Shown one piece after another: positions 20,677 through 29,256 of a stretch of DNA of 31,021 nt. The notes under the pieces were generated by a model. The model did no database searches, had not been told where the DNA came from, and was given only the letters and a program-made list of their open reading frames with translations. Within the stretch, counting starts at the first letter, position 1. Every line of letters begins with the position of its first letter. This stretch comes from Reclinomonas americana ATCC 50394 (Eukaryota; Jakobida; Jakobea; Jakobida): the NCBI GenBank assembly GCA_048213135.1, contig PS015327.1:66255-97275 (forward strand), written 5' to 3'. The position numbers were made by a program, and so were the translations under genes.

Positions 20677-22269
20677 CTAATCAACAGTAATCTTCAACAC
20701 CTCCTTCTCCTTCTCCTTCTCCATTTTCTTCTCCCTCTCCTCCTCCGCCCTCCTCCTCCTCCTCTGCATCGTGGTCACGAGGTGATCAGTGAGCAAGAAC
20801 GGCTTCTCGTCGACCTCGCACTGTTGCAGCACCGGATCGTTAATCTGCATGTTGGGGCTGCCGACCTCCAGCGCATAGTCGGCGGTGACCGACATGTCGC
20901 CGGACCACATGCGCGCCTGCGTCCACGCTACCGCCGGCTCCACCCACAGCGGGTCGTTGGCCGGCAGACCCAGGTGCAGAAAGCCGGCGCACGCCATGTA
21001 CAGCGAGCCGGTGCTGATGTAGCGCTCGGCCAGCTGCGGCTGGTAGCCGACGACGCCGACGCGCAGCCAGCCATTCTTGTCAAAGGTGTTGGGCGCGGAG
21101 AGCGTGCGCCGAATGACGGCGGTCAGCGCCGCACGCACGCCCGCCGGCGGCAGCTCGGCCGGCAACTCGCGCCGCAGCGCCATCAGCGACAGCAGCTGCA
21201 TGGCGCCGACGCGGTAGGTGGCCGAGCGGCCAAAAATGGGAAAGGAGCCGTCGGGCGCAATCATGCGCTCCAGCACGGCCGCATGCCGCTGCGCGCGCAA
21301 CCGCAAACAGTCGAGCACCGGCGCAAATCGCGGCTCATCGTAGCGTGCCATGACGCCGACCATGTCCAACAGCACCGGGTGAATGGCAAAGCTGTTGTAG
21401 TAGTCGAGGGCGAGGTAGTCCTTGCGATCGGCGTAGAAACCGTCGCCCACGTACTTTTTCAGCAGAAAGCGCAAGCCGTGCATCATGATCTCGCCGGCGG
21501 GCGGCGGCACCACCACCTCGGCGCCCTTCAACTCCACCACCGCCGCATAGGTGACGCCGCGAAAGAGCATCCAGTTGTTCGGCAACACGCCGGCATAGTA
21601 GCGATACTCGGTCCACGAAATGTCGACGAGCGCCTGCACCACGCGCTTCTGCGTCTGCTTGTCGAGACCGCCAAACAACTGCCGCCGACTGCGCAACAAC
21701 GCCAGTGCCAAGTACGCCGCATCAACGGCCGGCTGCAAACGGCCCTTGCCGTTAGGGTCGACGCGCAACAGCGGACGCTGCTCGGGCGGCACTTGCGGAT
21801 CGACGGCATGGCGGACAGCGTCGTGGGCCAATCGCAGCATTCGCGCGCGAAGACAATGCTCGACGGTGCCTTTGTCCGCGTCGCCGAGCTCGAGCCACGG
21901 CGCGAGGCCGGCCAGCGAGCGGCCGAGCGCCTCCAGTGGACCGACCAGATGGTGCCGTTCGCGCCACTCGTCGACGTCGTCGGTGTGCTCGGTGGAGGGC
22001 AGGTCGGTGCGAAGGGTGCCGCGGATCTCGGCGTGCAGGACGGGGGCGACGAGGCGGAGGAGCATGCCGAGGGAGAAGGCGCGGTCGCCATGGTCTTCTG
22101 AGGAAGAGGAGGAGGAGGCGAGAGTCCAGTCGTTGATGAGTTCGCGCCAAGTGAGTGGGATGTGCAGGTCGCAGAGGCGACTCGGGGTGGGGGAGGCGAG
22201 AGTGGGGGAAGAGAGGAGTGAGAGGAGAAGGAGGAGAAGGAGGAGAAGGAGGAGACAAGGAGTGCGCAT
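20677..22269 (-). CDS. Secreted DUF2264-family protein, intronless
   Basis: One uninterrupted frame of 530 codons. Residues 1-29 are a strong signal peptide (MRTPC, poly-Leu, TLASP). The rest follows the DUF2264 family (Pfam PF10022) along its length: LQPAVDAAYLALALLR, PNNWMLFRGV, KYVGDGFYADRKDY, DYYNSFAIHPVLLDM, HAAVLERMIAPDGSFPIFGR, GVRAALTAVIRRTL, ERYISTGSLYMACAGFLHLG and NDPLWVEPAVAWTQ. The family is mainly bacterial; it has an alpha/alpha-barrel look and is often linked to carbohydrate metabolism, but I know of no proven reaction. The C-terminus ends in an Arg/Glu/Lys-rich low-complexity tail. The coding part is more GC-rich than its surroundings and lacks introns where neighbours have 6-11 exons, which suggests transfer from bacteria followed by acquisition of a eukaryotic export signal. 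It faces the next gene head to head, 147 bases apart. Confidence 0.88.
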   Translation of the reverse strand: MRTPCLLLLLLLLLLLSLLSSPTLASPTPSRLCDLHIPLTWRELINDWTLASSSSSSEDHGDRAFSLGMLLRLVAPVLHAEIRGTLRTDLPSTEHTDDVDEWRERHHLVGPLEALGRSLAGLAPWLELGDADKGTVEHCLRARMLRLAHDAVRHAVDPQVPPEQRPLLRVDPNGKGRLQPAVDAAYLALALLRSRRQLFGGLDKQTQKRVVQALVDISWTEYRYYAGVLPNNWMLFRGVTYAAVVELKGAEVVVPPPAGEIMMHGLRFLLKKYVGDGFYADRKDYLALDYYNSFAIHPVLLDMVGVMARYDEPRFAPVLDCLRLRAQRHAAVLERMIAPDGSFPIFGRSATYRVGAMQLLSLMALRRELPAELPPAGVRAALTAVIRRTLSAPNTFDKNGWLRVGVVGYQPQLAERYISTGSLYMACAGFLHLGLPANDPLWVEPAVAWTQARMWSGDMSVTADYALEVGSPNMQINDPVLQQCEVDEKPFLLTDHLVTTMQRRRRRAEEEREKKMEKEKEKEVLKITVD

Positions 22270-22416
22270 GGTTGGTTGGCGCGAAAATGGTGTGGGACGT
22301 GGGACGAATTTGTTTTTTGTGAAGGTGAGGGAAGGGAGGGCAAGGTGGAGAGGGTTTGTTTGTTTGTGTTTGCTGACTTGTGTGTGTGGTGGAGAAGGAG
22401 AAGAAGAAGAAGAAGA
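22270..22416. promoter_or_regulatory. Short divergent promoter region
   Basis: 147 bases between the start codons of two divergent genes, DUF2264 (-) and the small four-exon gene (+). It should hold both 5' untranslated regions and a shared or bidirectional promoter. The only visible features are a GTTT-rich patch and a GAA run; no TATA box is evident. Confidence 0.45.
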
Positions 22417-22923
22417 ATGGATTCGTATGCGGGGACGCCGCTGCAGGCGGATTACTCGATGGGGTATCAGGTGAGCGAGAAGGGAAAGTGAAGAAGGGAG
22501 GGAGGAAGAGTGTTTGTGAGTATGTGCACTAGCTGCCCTTCTGTCTCGCTCTCTCGCTCTCTCACGCTTTCTTGTACATATACACGCTCTCTCTGAAACT
22601 CATGTTGGGCGATGACGTCAACCAAAGTGGTGATTCTCTTTGCAGTGTGGCAGAGAGTGCACTGGAGTGTGATAGAGAGAGAGAAGGGGAAAGGGAAGAG
22701 AGGCAATGAAGAAACGAGAGTGCAGAAACGGGTAAATGAATACTTTTCACTTCTCTTCATTCTCCACTTCAGTGTGTTAGGGAGAGAAGGCGGGGAAAGG
22801 CAATGAGGAAACGAGAGGGGAAATCGAGAGGGAGGGGTGGTGAGTGGAGAAACGGGAGACGGATGAGAGTGAGATTGTTCTCTCATGCATTCACCTCTTC
22901 ACAGTGTGGCGAAGAGTGGATGT

Positions 22924-22964
<41 letters not shown>

Positions 22965-23028
22965 NNNNNNNNNNNNNNNNNNNNNNNNNNNNNNNNNNNN
23001 NNACCGAACGGACGGAGTAGTACGGTAC

Positions 23029-23066
<38 letters not shown>

Positions 23067-24034
23067 AGGAGAAGATGAAGAAATGCAACAGGATTAGTCT
23101 CTCTCCCCTCTACTCTGTGCGTTGCAGTGGAGAGGTGTTGGGGAGAGTGTGTGCGCGTGTGAGAAGGAGCTGGGGCGAAGAGGAGAAGCAAGTATGTGGG
23201 CTTTTCTCGCTTTTCTCTTTTCTCCTGTTTAGATTGCGGCGGAGAGTGTGTAGCACAGAGAGAGAGAGAGAGCGTGACAGAGAGATTTTTCTCACACTGA
23301 TATTCTGTGCCTCTTGCTCGGCGTCATGATGCGATTTGTGGGTGTGTACTTGGGCGGGGAGAGATAGAGAGGGAGAGCGAGTGCAAAAAGAGAGACAGAG
23401 CGGGGTAAAAATGAGATTTTTCTCACACTGATATTCTGTGTCGCTTGCTTGGAGTCATGATGCGATTTGTGGGTGTGTACTTGGGCGGGGAGAGATGGAG
23501 AGGGAGAGCGAGTGCAAAAAGAGAGACAGAGCGGGGTAAAAATGAGATTGTTCTCACACTGATATTCTGTGTCGCTTGCTCGGCGTCATGATGCGATTTG
23601 TGGGTGTGTACTCGGGCGGAGAGAGATAGAGAGGGAGAACGAGTGCAGAAAGAGAGAGAGAGAAGAGTGAGAAAGAGGGGCATGGGGTTGGAGGGTATCT
23701 TTGTTGGGTGAAACTTCTCGCATCCTCAATTATCGCTCACTCTCTCATGTGCAGGCTGGATTGGAGGAGGGCGGTGTCAACTCCAACATTGATGGCGTTG
23801 CGTTGTTCTTGTCTTGAACAATCAATGTGTGTTCACTGACCGGTTATTGCATTGCTATGCAGTGCGGTGCGGATCCGCTGATCGGTGCCTCGTTCCAGGC
23901 CAATGAGGCGTACACTGCCGGTTTCCAGGTATGTGTGCGTGTGCGTGACAAGAGAAATGAGTAGATGAGCGGGTGTGACTGATTGGGTTGTGCAGGCTGG
24001 TGCGGACCAGCTCAATGCCGAGCTGAATGAGTGA
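22417..24034 (+). CDS. Very small four-exon protein with G-Y/F-Q-(A/C)-G motifs
   Basis: Exons: 22417-22470 (MDSYAGTPLQADYSMGYQ), 23755-23796 (AGLEEGGVNSNIDG), 23863-23928 (CGADPLIGASFQANEAYTAG, then FQ) and 23996-24034 (AGADQLNAELNE, stop). All junctions are phase 0, with short introns of 66 and 67 nt and a first intron of 1284 nt. The product is about 66 aa, neutral to acidic, with no membrane segment. It repeats a motif at exon borders: GYQ|AG, DG|CGAD, GFQ|AGAD, as if built from duplicated short exons. I recognise no family. Exon 1 and the last two exons have good splice sites; the second exon's donor (GGC|GTTGCG) is weak. The first intron has further acceptor-like cagtgtggc sites, so extra or alternative exons are possible. 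Confidence 0.55.
22600..23260 (+). repeat. Intronic repeat with ~130-bp spacing around cagtgtg motifs, including an N gap
   Basis: Acceptor-like cagtgtg words occur at 22643, 22770 and 22902 (spacings 127 and 132) in GA-rich flanks that resemble each other (gaaacgagag, gaaacggg, ggcaatga). A related word cagtggagagg occurs near 23125. An assembly gap of 38 N (22965-23002) sits inside a (GA)n array, so the copy number is uncertain. Confidence 0.5.
23282..23665 (+). repeat. 131-bp tandem repeat, about 2.9 copies
   Basis: The unit starts at gagattttt/gagattgtt in 23282, 23413 and 23544, exactly 131 bases apart. Copies contain ctcacactgatattctgtg, gtcatgatgcgatttgtggg and gcggggagaga, and differ at a few bases. 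It lies in the first intron of the small four-exon gene. Confidence 0.9.
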
Positions 24035-24544
24035 GTGGGCGGGCTGTTGAGGCGCGCACGTGCGCGCCACCTTGAGCAATGTATCTGGGTTGTACACTGG
24101 CACAAGAGAGGGAAGAGGGAATTCACTGGTCACCAATACGCGGGGAAGGTGCAGCTCTAGCTGCGCAGCGGGTGGGCATCTTTACTTTCCTGGAAGGAAA
24201 GTGAAACTCTCGTGCGGTTTGAACTGTGGCACAAGCACGTGAGTGAGATAAGGAAAGAGATGAGAGACTTTGTTCTTCCTTTCGACACTTGACGACGGCA
24301 ATCTCATCCGCTCATCACTGTACATTTCGTCTTCTACCTCGAGCTCTCCAGCACGTCGCCCACAGAATCTTCTCCATTCCTCTTCCTTTTCTCATTCACA
24401 TGGTTTCTCGCGCTTGGCGCTCGACACTGTGCTCTCTCCATCAATCCTTCGCTGTCCGTGCGCACAGTGCAGAGCTCACGTCGAGAAACGAGAGAGGGAC
24501 GTCGCCGTGTCCTTCGTTATATTTTTCCGTCACTCTCAAGCGCA
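24035..24544. other. Spacer between the small four-exon gene and the ubiquitin-like exon
   Basis: About 510 bases with no supported coding sequence; presumably a 3' untranslated region followed by promoter and 5' untranslated region. The frame that is open across it on + merely runs into the ubiquitin-like exon. Confidence 0.5.
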
Positions 24545-24936
24545 ATGTCAACGGTGTGTTGTGGTGTGTGCTTACGTGTTCCCACTATGTGCTGACCACT
24601 GCCGCACAGTTCACTGTCCGCGTCGTCGCCTCACACGATTCTGCTCTCGCCGTGTTCGTGGAGGGCATGTCGTCCGCGTCCACCCTCGCCGATTCGCTGC
24701 GCGAGGCCACGCGCTTGCTGCGTGAGAAGAGTGGAGATGAGGGACTGGAGATTGTGGGAGTGGAGAAGCCCGTGGAGTTTGACCTCGCAGTCTTGAGTGG
24801 CGTTCCCTTGAGTGCACTGGGCATCAAGGCCAGCACGCCGCTGGTTGTGTGGGTGAGCATGTCGCCAGCTGCCTCCGCTGCCGCTGCCGTGGGCGGGGTT
24901 GCAAGGTGATTGAGTTCGTGACGCATTTGTTCAGCG

Positions 24937-24967
<31 letters not shown>

Positions 24968-25147
24968 CTCTCTCTCTGTGTGTCTCTCTCTCTGTGTGAG
25001 CGCTTGTGTGTGTGTGTGTGTGTGTGTGCGTGTGTGTATGTGTGTGTGTGTGTGTGTGTGAATGCTCACTATCTACATCAGCATCATGTCCAGTGCATCG
25101 GCATTGTCAGCGCGGTTTGTTGTCAGACTGTAGGTTCCTCACGCTAG
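24545..25147 (+). CDS. Small ubiquitin-like-fold protein, or N-terminal exons of the NACHT gene
   Basis: Exon 1 (24545-24553) is only ATG-TCA-ACG, followed by a 56-nt intron. Exon 2 (24610-24852) reads FTVRVVASHDSALAVFVEG, a helix (STLADSLREATRLLREKSG), and ends PLSALGIKASTPLVVW. The order strand-strand-helix-strand and the last part match the ubiquitin fold; compare TLSDYNI-KESTLHLVL of ubiquitin. There is no terminal Gly-Gly, so it is not an obvious conjugated modifier. After a microsatellite intron, an acceptor at 25126 gives TVGSSR and a stop (about 91 aa). A second acceptor at 25110 (ttgtcag|CGC) instead keeps the frame open straight into the HEPN-NACHT protein, whose first ATG is only 51 bases past this stop. 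Which is used decides whether this is a separate gene or its N-terminal domain. Confidence 0.6.
24938..25060 (+). repeat. Compound (CT)n/(GT)n microsatellite
   Basis: CT runs change into TGTG runs within the intron 24853-25110/25126. Open frames of Ser/Leu or Val/Cys across it are artefacts. Confidence 0.9.
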
Positions 25148-25197
25148 TTGTTGCAGCTCACGTAATCTCGCACAGAACGGCGTTCAACCGCGTCGAC

Positions 25198-28100
25198 ATG
25201 GCCTTTGAGGTGGTCGTCGACGCCCTGCGACTACGCTGTCAACTCGTACTGGCACAGTTCAGTCGCGATCATCCCGACTTTGATGTGCGGGCGTGGACTC
25301 CGGATGTGTGGACGCCGCCGTTGTTCTGGCATCCACTGACGATCAAGGCGTGGCACGATCAACATGCTCCACTCGCCCCTGGTCGCGTCAAGTTGTTTGC
25401 ACCGCAGAAGCAGCACATGCTCGACTGGAAGTCTGTTTTTGACGCCGACCCCGCCACAGATCCCTCATGTGACGCTTTCGACGTGACAGCCTTGGTGTCA
25501 ATCCTACTTTTTGGTGGCTTTGTGTTTGACGACGGTCGCAAGCTGCTGCTGATCGACACCGTCGATGAGCGGAAAGCGGTTGAACAGTTGCGAGAGGTGC
25601 GGAACGAATTGGTTCACGGTTCGTCAGCCTGGACCGAGTCCAGTGTACAAGAGTATCTCGGTGATGGCGGTGTATTTTACGCTCTCCTCGGACGGCTGCG
25701 CCTTCCTGTGGATGTGATTGATGGATTTGCATCACGGATTCGTGAGGCGCGCCACCTCGACTTCAGCGTCAGCACATTCGAGGAACGACTGCATCGACTG
25801 GCTGTGCGAGAGATGGACTATTATCACGAAGATGAGAGTGTGCGCAAGGACATGCAGACGTATGTGCCACTGCTGTGCTCGCGTGAGCGTGACGTCTCAT
25901 CGAGGGACAAGATGACGAATCTATTGACGGAGATGGATGCTTTCCTCTCCGACACCAATACCACGCAGCGAGTGTTGGTGCTATTCGGTAACAGTGGCGC
26001 CGGCAAGACCACCACCATGTCTGTGCTGGCTGAGCGAGCATGGCGACAGTGGCAGGCGAAAGCAAGTCGGCGTGTGCCTGTGCGTGTGCCTCTTGGTGCA
26101 CTGCGCAATGCTGATGTGCGGTTGTTGGAGGAGGCACTGGGGCGACTGTCGCCCGAGTTGGGATTCAGTGAGCCGGATGTGCGACGACTGAAGGAGGAAC
26201 CACTGTTGTTGTTGCTTGACGGGTACGACGAGCTGTATCGTGGCGTGAATCTGTTTGTCAAGAATCAGTTGGATGTGTGTCGCGATGTGAAGGTGATTAT
26301 CACCTGTCGCGGCGATTACGCACTGACGGCATTGGATGGAGCGACGCAGTATCGACGGTACTTTGCGCCGGTGGATGCACGTGGACAGTTGTGCATGCAG
26401 CAGCTGATGGAACGACACATTGCACCGTTCAACAAGGAGCAGATTGAGGAGTACTTTGAGCGAGTGGTACGGATGGGCGGTGATGACGGTGAAGTGAGGT
26501 GGTCGACTGCAGAGGAGTACATTCGTGCTCTGAAGAGTGTGCATGGACTGGATGTGCTGGTGTCGAATCCATTCCTGCTGACAGTGGTTGCAAGTGTGCT
26601 GCCGCAGTTGGTGGCGAGTGGTGTGCAACGACCGACCCGATGTGATGTGTTTGACCGATTCATTCGACAGTGGATTGTGCGGGAACAGGATAGGCAGACG
26701 CGTCTTGGTGCGGAGAGTGTGCCGAATGAGGAGACGTGTCTCTCGTTCTGTGAGGGACTGGCACGGTTGATGCATGAGAGGAATGTGGTGCGCGTGACAT
26801 CAGAGGAACGAGCATTCGAGGAAGACATTGCTGACTTTGGTGGTGCACCACTTGCCAGTGGGCAAGTGGATGAAGGACCGTTTGACAAGTTCCTCGGCTA
26901 CAAGAACCAGCATGTGCGAGTATGCTGTCCGATTGTGCGACGGTATGGGACGACGCAGTGGGGTTTCGTGCATCTGTCGCTGCTGGAGCACTGTGTGGCA
27001 CGGCATGTGTTTGCGTGGGAGACGTGGGATGAGGAGAGGAGGATGAAGATGCAAGATGTGCAGCAGCATGTGCTGGCAGTGCGACTGCTGAATGATCGAC
27101 CATCGTTGGTGGAGCAGATGGCCGAGGTGGTGCGACGGTCGTCTCGGTTGCAAGAGAGATTGTGGGAGGTGATTGGGTTGTCGAGGGAGGTGGACAGTCG
27201 GCGAGTGGTGAAGGCAGCGGCGAATGCCGCAACGGTGCTGTGCGTGGCGCAAGTGTCGTTCAGTGGGCGCAATCTGTCGGGTGTGCGAGTGAGGGGTGCG
27301 GATTTGAGGGATGCGGTGATGCACAGGACGGTGTGGAGGGGAGCGGATTTGCGAGGGGTGAATGTGTGCCTGGCGTATGCGAGGAAGGCGGATTTCAGAG
27401 GGGCGGATGTGACGGGAGTGAAGTGGCCGAGGAAACCGATGATGGGGCACAGTGAAGCTGTGATGGCTGTTGCCATTACTCCCGATGGTCAGCACGTTGT
27501 GAGTGGCAGTTGGGACAATACTGTGCGGGTGTGGTCGCTGGCAAGTGGCGAGGAGGTGCGTCGACTGGAAGGTCACACGAGTGGGGTGAATGCGGTAGCA
27601 GTAACTCCCGATGGCCAGCACATTGTGAGTGGCAGTAATGACGATACTGTACGGATGTGGTCGGTGGCAAGAGGCGAGGAGGTGCGCCGAATGGAAGGTC
27701 ACACGAGTAGGGTGTGGGCAGTGGCTGTGACACCCGATGGTCAGCATATTGTGAGTGGCAGTTGGGACAAGACTTTACGGGTGTGGTCGGTGGCGACTGG
27801 CGAGGAGGTGGTCCGACTGGAGGGCCACACGAGAGAGGTACATGCAGTGGCAGTGACACCCGACGGTCAGCACATTGTGAGTGGCAGTTTGGACGAGACT
27901 GTACGAGTGTGGTCGGTGGCAAGTGGCGAGGAGGTGCGCCGACTGGAAGGCCACACGCGTGGGGTGTGGGTAGTGGCAGTGACACCCGATGGCCAGCACG
28001 TTGTGAGTGGCAGTGCAGATGAGACTGTGCGAGTGTGGTCGGTGGCAAGTGGTGAGGAGGTGCGTCGACTGGAAGGCCATGCGAGTGAGGTATCCGCAGT

Positions 28101-29256
28101 GGCAGTGACACCCGATGACCAGCACATTGTGAGTGGCAGTGGGGACAATACAGTACGAGTGTGGTCCGTGGCAAGTGGCGAGGAGGTGCGCCGACTGGAA
28201 GGTCACACAGAGTGGGTGCGTGCATTGGCGATGACAGCAGATGGCCAGCACATTGTAAGTGGCAGTTATGACGAGACTTTACGGGTGTGGTCTGTGGCAA
28301 GTGGCGAGGAGGTGCGCCGACTGCAAGGCCACACGGATGCGGTGGCTGCAGTGGCAGTGACACCCGATGGCCAGCACATTGTAAGTGGCAGTGATGACAG
28401 AACTGTGCGGGTGTGGTCAGTGGCAAGTGGTGAGGAGGTGCGCCGGCTGAATGGCCACACGGAAGAGGTGTGGGCAGTGGCAGTGACACCCGATGGCCAG
28501 CACGTTGTGAGTGGCAGTTGGGACAATACTGTGCGGGTGTGGTCGCTGGCAAGTGGCGAGGAGGTGCGTCGACTGGAAGGTCACACGAGTGGGGTGAATG
28601 CGGTAGCAGTAACTCCCGATGGCCAGCACATTGTGAGTGGCAGTGATGACGATACTGTACGGATGTGGTCGGTGGCAAGAGGCGAGGAGGTGCGCCGAAT
28701 GGAAGGTCACGCGGGTGAGGTGTGTGCAGTGGCCGTGACACCCGATGGCCAGCACATTGTGAGTGGCAGTGATGACAAGACTGTACGAGTGTGGTCGGTG
28801 GCAAGTGGCGAGGAGGTGCGCCGACTGGAAGGCCACACGAAGGAGGTGTATGCAGTGGCAGTGACGCCCGATGGCCAACACATTGTGAGTGGCAGTGATG
28901 ACAAGACTGTTCGATTGTGGTCGGTGGCAAGTGGCGAGGAGGTGCGCCGACTGCAAGGCCACACGGGATGGGTTTCTACAGTGGCAGTGACGCCCGATGG
29001 CCAACACATTGTGAGTGGCAGTGATGACAAGACTGTTCGATTGTGGTCACAAGCAAGTGGTAATGGAGCGACGCTAGGCACTGGGGGCTTCTATTCTGGC
29101 GACGGCGCATTTCGCAGGACTGTCTTCACCGCCCAGTTCATCGTCCGTGCTGTCGGCAAGTCCGTTCACCTGCTGCGTTGCCAACCAGGCGGTGACTTGC
29201 TGGAGCGTATCTGTGGTTCTTTCTTACCCGACTTCACGGGTGCCTTGCATAAGTGA
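25198..29256 (+). CDS. HEPN-NACHT-pentapeptide-WD40 protein (NLR/STAND-type sensor)
   Basis: Single exon of 1352 aa counted from ATG 25198; the frame is open further upstream. Domains: about 60-200 a DZIP3-like HEPN (FDVTALVSILLFGGF, then the R-x4-H motif RNELVH at 135-140); about 255-420 a NACHT NTPase with Walker A GNSGAGKT (264-271), Walker B LLLLLDGYDE (acidic 341-345) and sensor-like KVIITCR; a helical arm to about 680; about 685-745 pentapeptide-like units (GADLRDA, GADLRGV, KADFRGA); 750-1296 thirteen 42-residue WD40 repeats, and a degenerate fourteenth within the tail, so two 7-blade propellers are possible. NACHT STAND proteins oligomerise on nucleotide exchange once the repeat part senses a ligand; HEPN domains are often RNases or RNA-binding. 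I infer an immune or cell-death type receptor. All NTPase motifs are intact, so it looks functional. Confidence 0.88.
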   Translation: MAFEVVVDALRLRCQLVLAQFSRDHPDFDVRAWTPDVWTPPLFWHPLTIKAWHDQHAPLAPGRVKLFAPQKQHMLDWKSVFDADPATDPSCDAFDVTALVSILLFGGFVFDDGRKLLLIDTVDERKAVEQLREVRNELVHGSSAWTESSVQEYLGDGGVFYALLGRLRLPVDVIDGFASRIREARHLDFSVSTFEERLHRLAVREMDYYHEDESVRKDMQTYVPLLCSRERDVSSRDKMTNLLTEMDAFLSDTNTTQRVLVLFGNSGAGKTTTMSVLAERAWRQWQAKASRRVPVRVPLGALRNADVRLLEEALGRLSPELGFSEPDVRRLKEEPLLLLLDGYDELYRGVNLFVKNQLDVCRDVKVIITCRGDYALTALDGATQYRRYFAPVDARGQLCMQQLMERHIAPFNKEQIEEYFERVVRMGGDDGEVRWSTAEEYIRALKSVHGLDVLVSNPFLLTVVASVLPQLVASGVQRPTRCDVFDRFIRQWIVREQDRQTRLGAESVPNEETCLSFCEGLARLMHERNVVRVTSEERAFEEDIADFGGAPLASGQVDEGPFDKFLGYKNQHVRVCCPIVRRYGTTQWGFVHLSLLEHCVARHVFAWETWDEERRMKMQDVQQHVLAVRLLNDRPSLVEQMAEVVRRSSRLQERLWEVIGLSREVDSRRVVKAAANAATVLCVAQVSFSGRNLSGVRVRGADLRDAVMHRTVWRGADLRGVNVCLAYARKADFRGADVTGVKWPRKPMMGHSEAVMAVAITPDGQHVVSGSWDNTVRVWSLASGEEVRRLEGHTSGVNAVAVTPDGQHIVSGSNDDTVRMWSVARGEEVRRMEGHTSRVWAVAVTPDGQHIVSGSWDKTLRVWSVATGEEVVRLEGHTREVHAVAVTPDGQHIVSGSLDETVRVWSVASGEEVRRLEGHTRGVWVVAVTPDGQHVVSGSADETVRVWSVASGEEVRRLEGHASEVSAVAVTPDDQHIVSGSGDNTVRVWSVASGEEVRRLEGHTEWVRALAMTADGQHIVSGSYDETLRVWSVASGEEVRRLQGHTDAVAAVAVTPDGQHIVSGSDDRTVRVWSVASGEEVRRLNGHTEEVWAVAVTPDGQHVVSGSWDNTVRVWSLASGEEVRRLEGHTSGVNAVAVTPDGQHIVSGSDDDTVRMWSVARGEEVRRMEGHAGEVCAVAVTPDGQHIVSGSDDKTVRVWSVASGEEVRRLEGHTKEVYAVAVTPDGQHIVSGSDDKTVRLWSVASGEEVRRLQGHTGWVSTVAVTPDGQHIVSGSDDKTVRLWSQASGNGATLGTGGFYSGDGAFRRTVFTAQFIVRAVGKSVHLLRCQPGGDLLERICGSFLPDFTGALHK
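27445..29066 (+). repeat. Tandem 126-bp coding repeats (13 WD40 units)
   Basis: Thirteen 126-bp units encode blades of the form GHT-x-x-V-x-AVAVTPDGQHIVSGS-x-D-x-TVRVWS. Units 1-2 and 9-10 are almost identical over roughly 210 bases at an offset of exactly 1008 (8 x 126): the same bases run from 27490 and from 28498, with one visible difference (AAT/GAT). Units 12 and 13 share a long identical block as well. The differing residues concentrate just after GHT and after SGS, the positions on the propeller surface. Confidence 0.9.

Noticed and set aside
20335-22101. 588-codon open frame on the + strand
   Set aside because: Antisense shadow of the DUF2264 gene. It is Arg/His/Gln-rich and only open because the GC-rich minus-strand gene lacks complementary stops.
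25006-25060. Val-Cys repeat at the start of the open frame upstream of the NACHT gene
   Set aside because: Translation of a GT microsatellite within an intron; the protein start is later or comes from the spliced ubiquitin-like exon.
24545-25147. UFM1, URM1 or ubiquitin itself
   Set aside because: The fold order fits ubiquitin-like proteins, but there is no terminal Gly-Gly or UFM1-like end (it reads VGSSR) and the residues do not match those families closely.
27476-28930. 484-codon open frame on the - strand, Pro/His/Cys-rich, repetitive
   Set aside because: Mirror of the WD40 tandem repeats; its periodicity is exactly that of the + strand blades.
27445-29066. Regular repeats that might suggest a CRISPR array or satellite
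   Set aside because: The 126-bp units have no spacers, keep frame and encode WD40 blades with conserved GH and WS residues.
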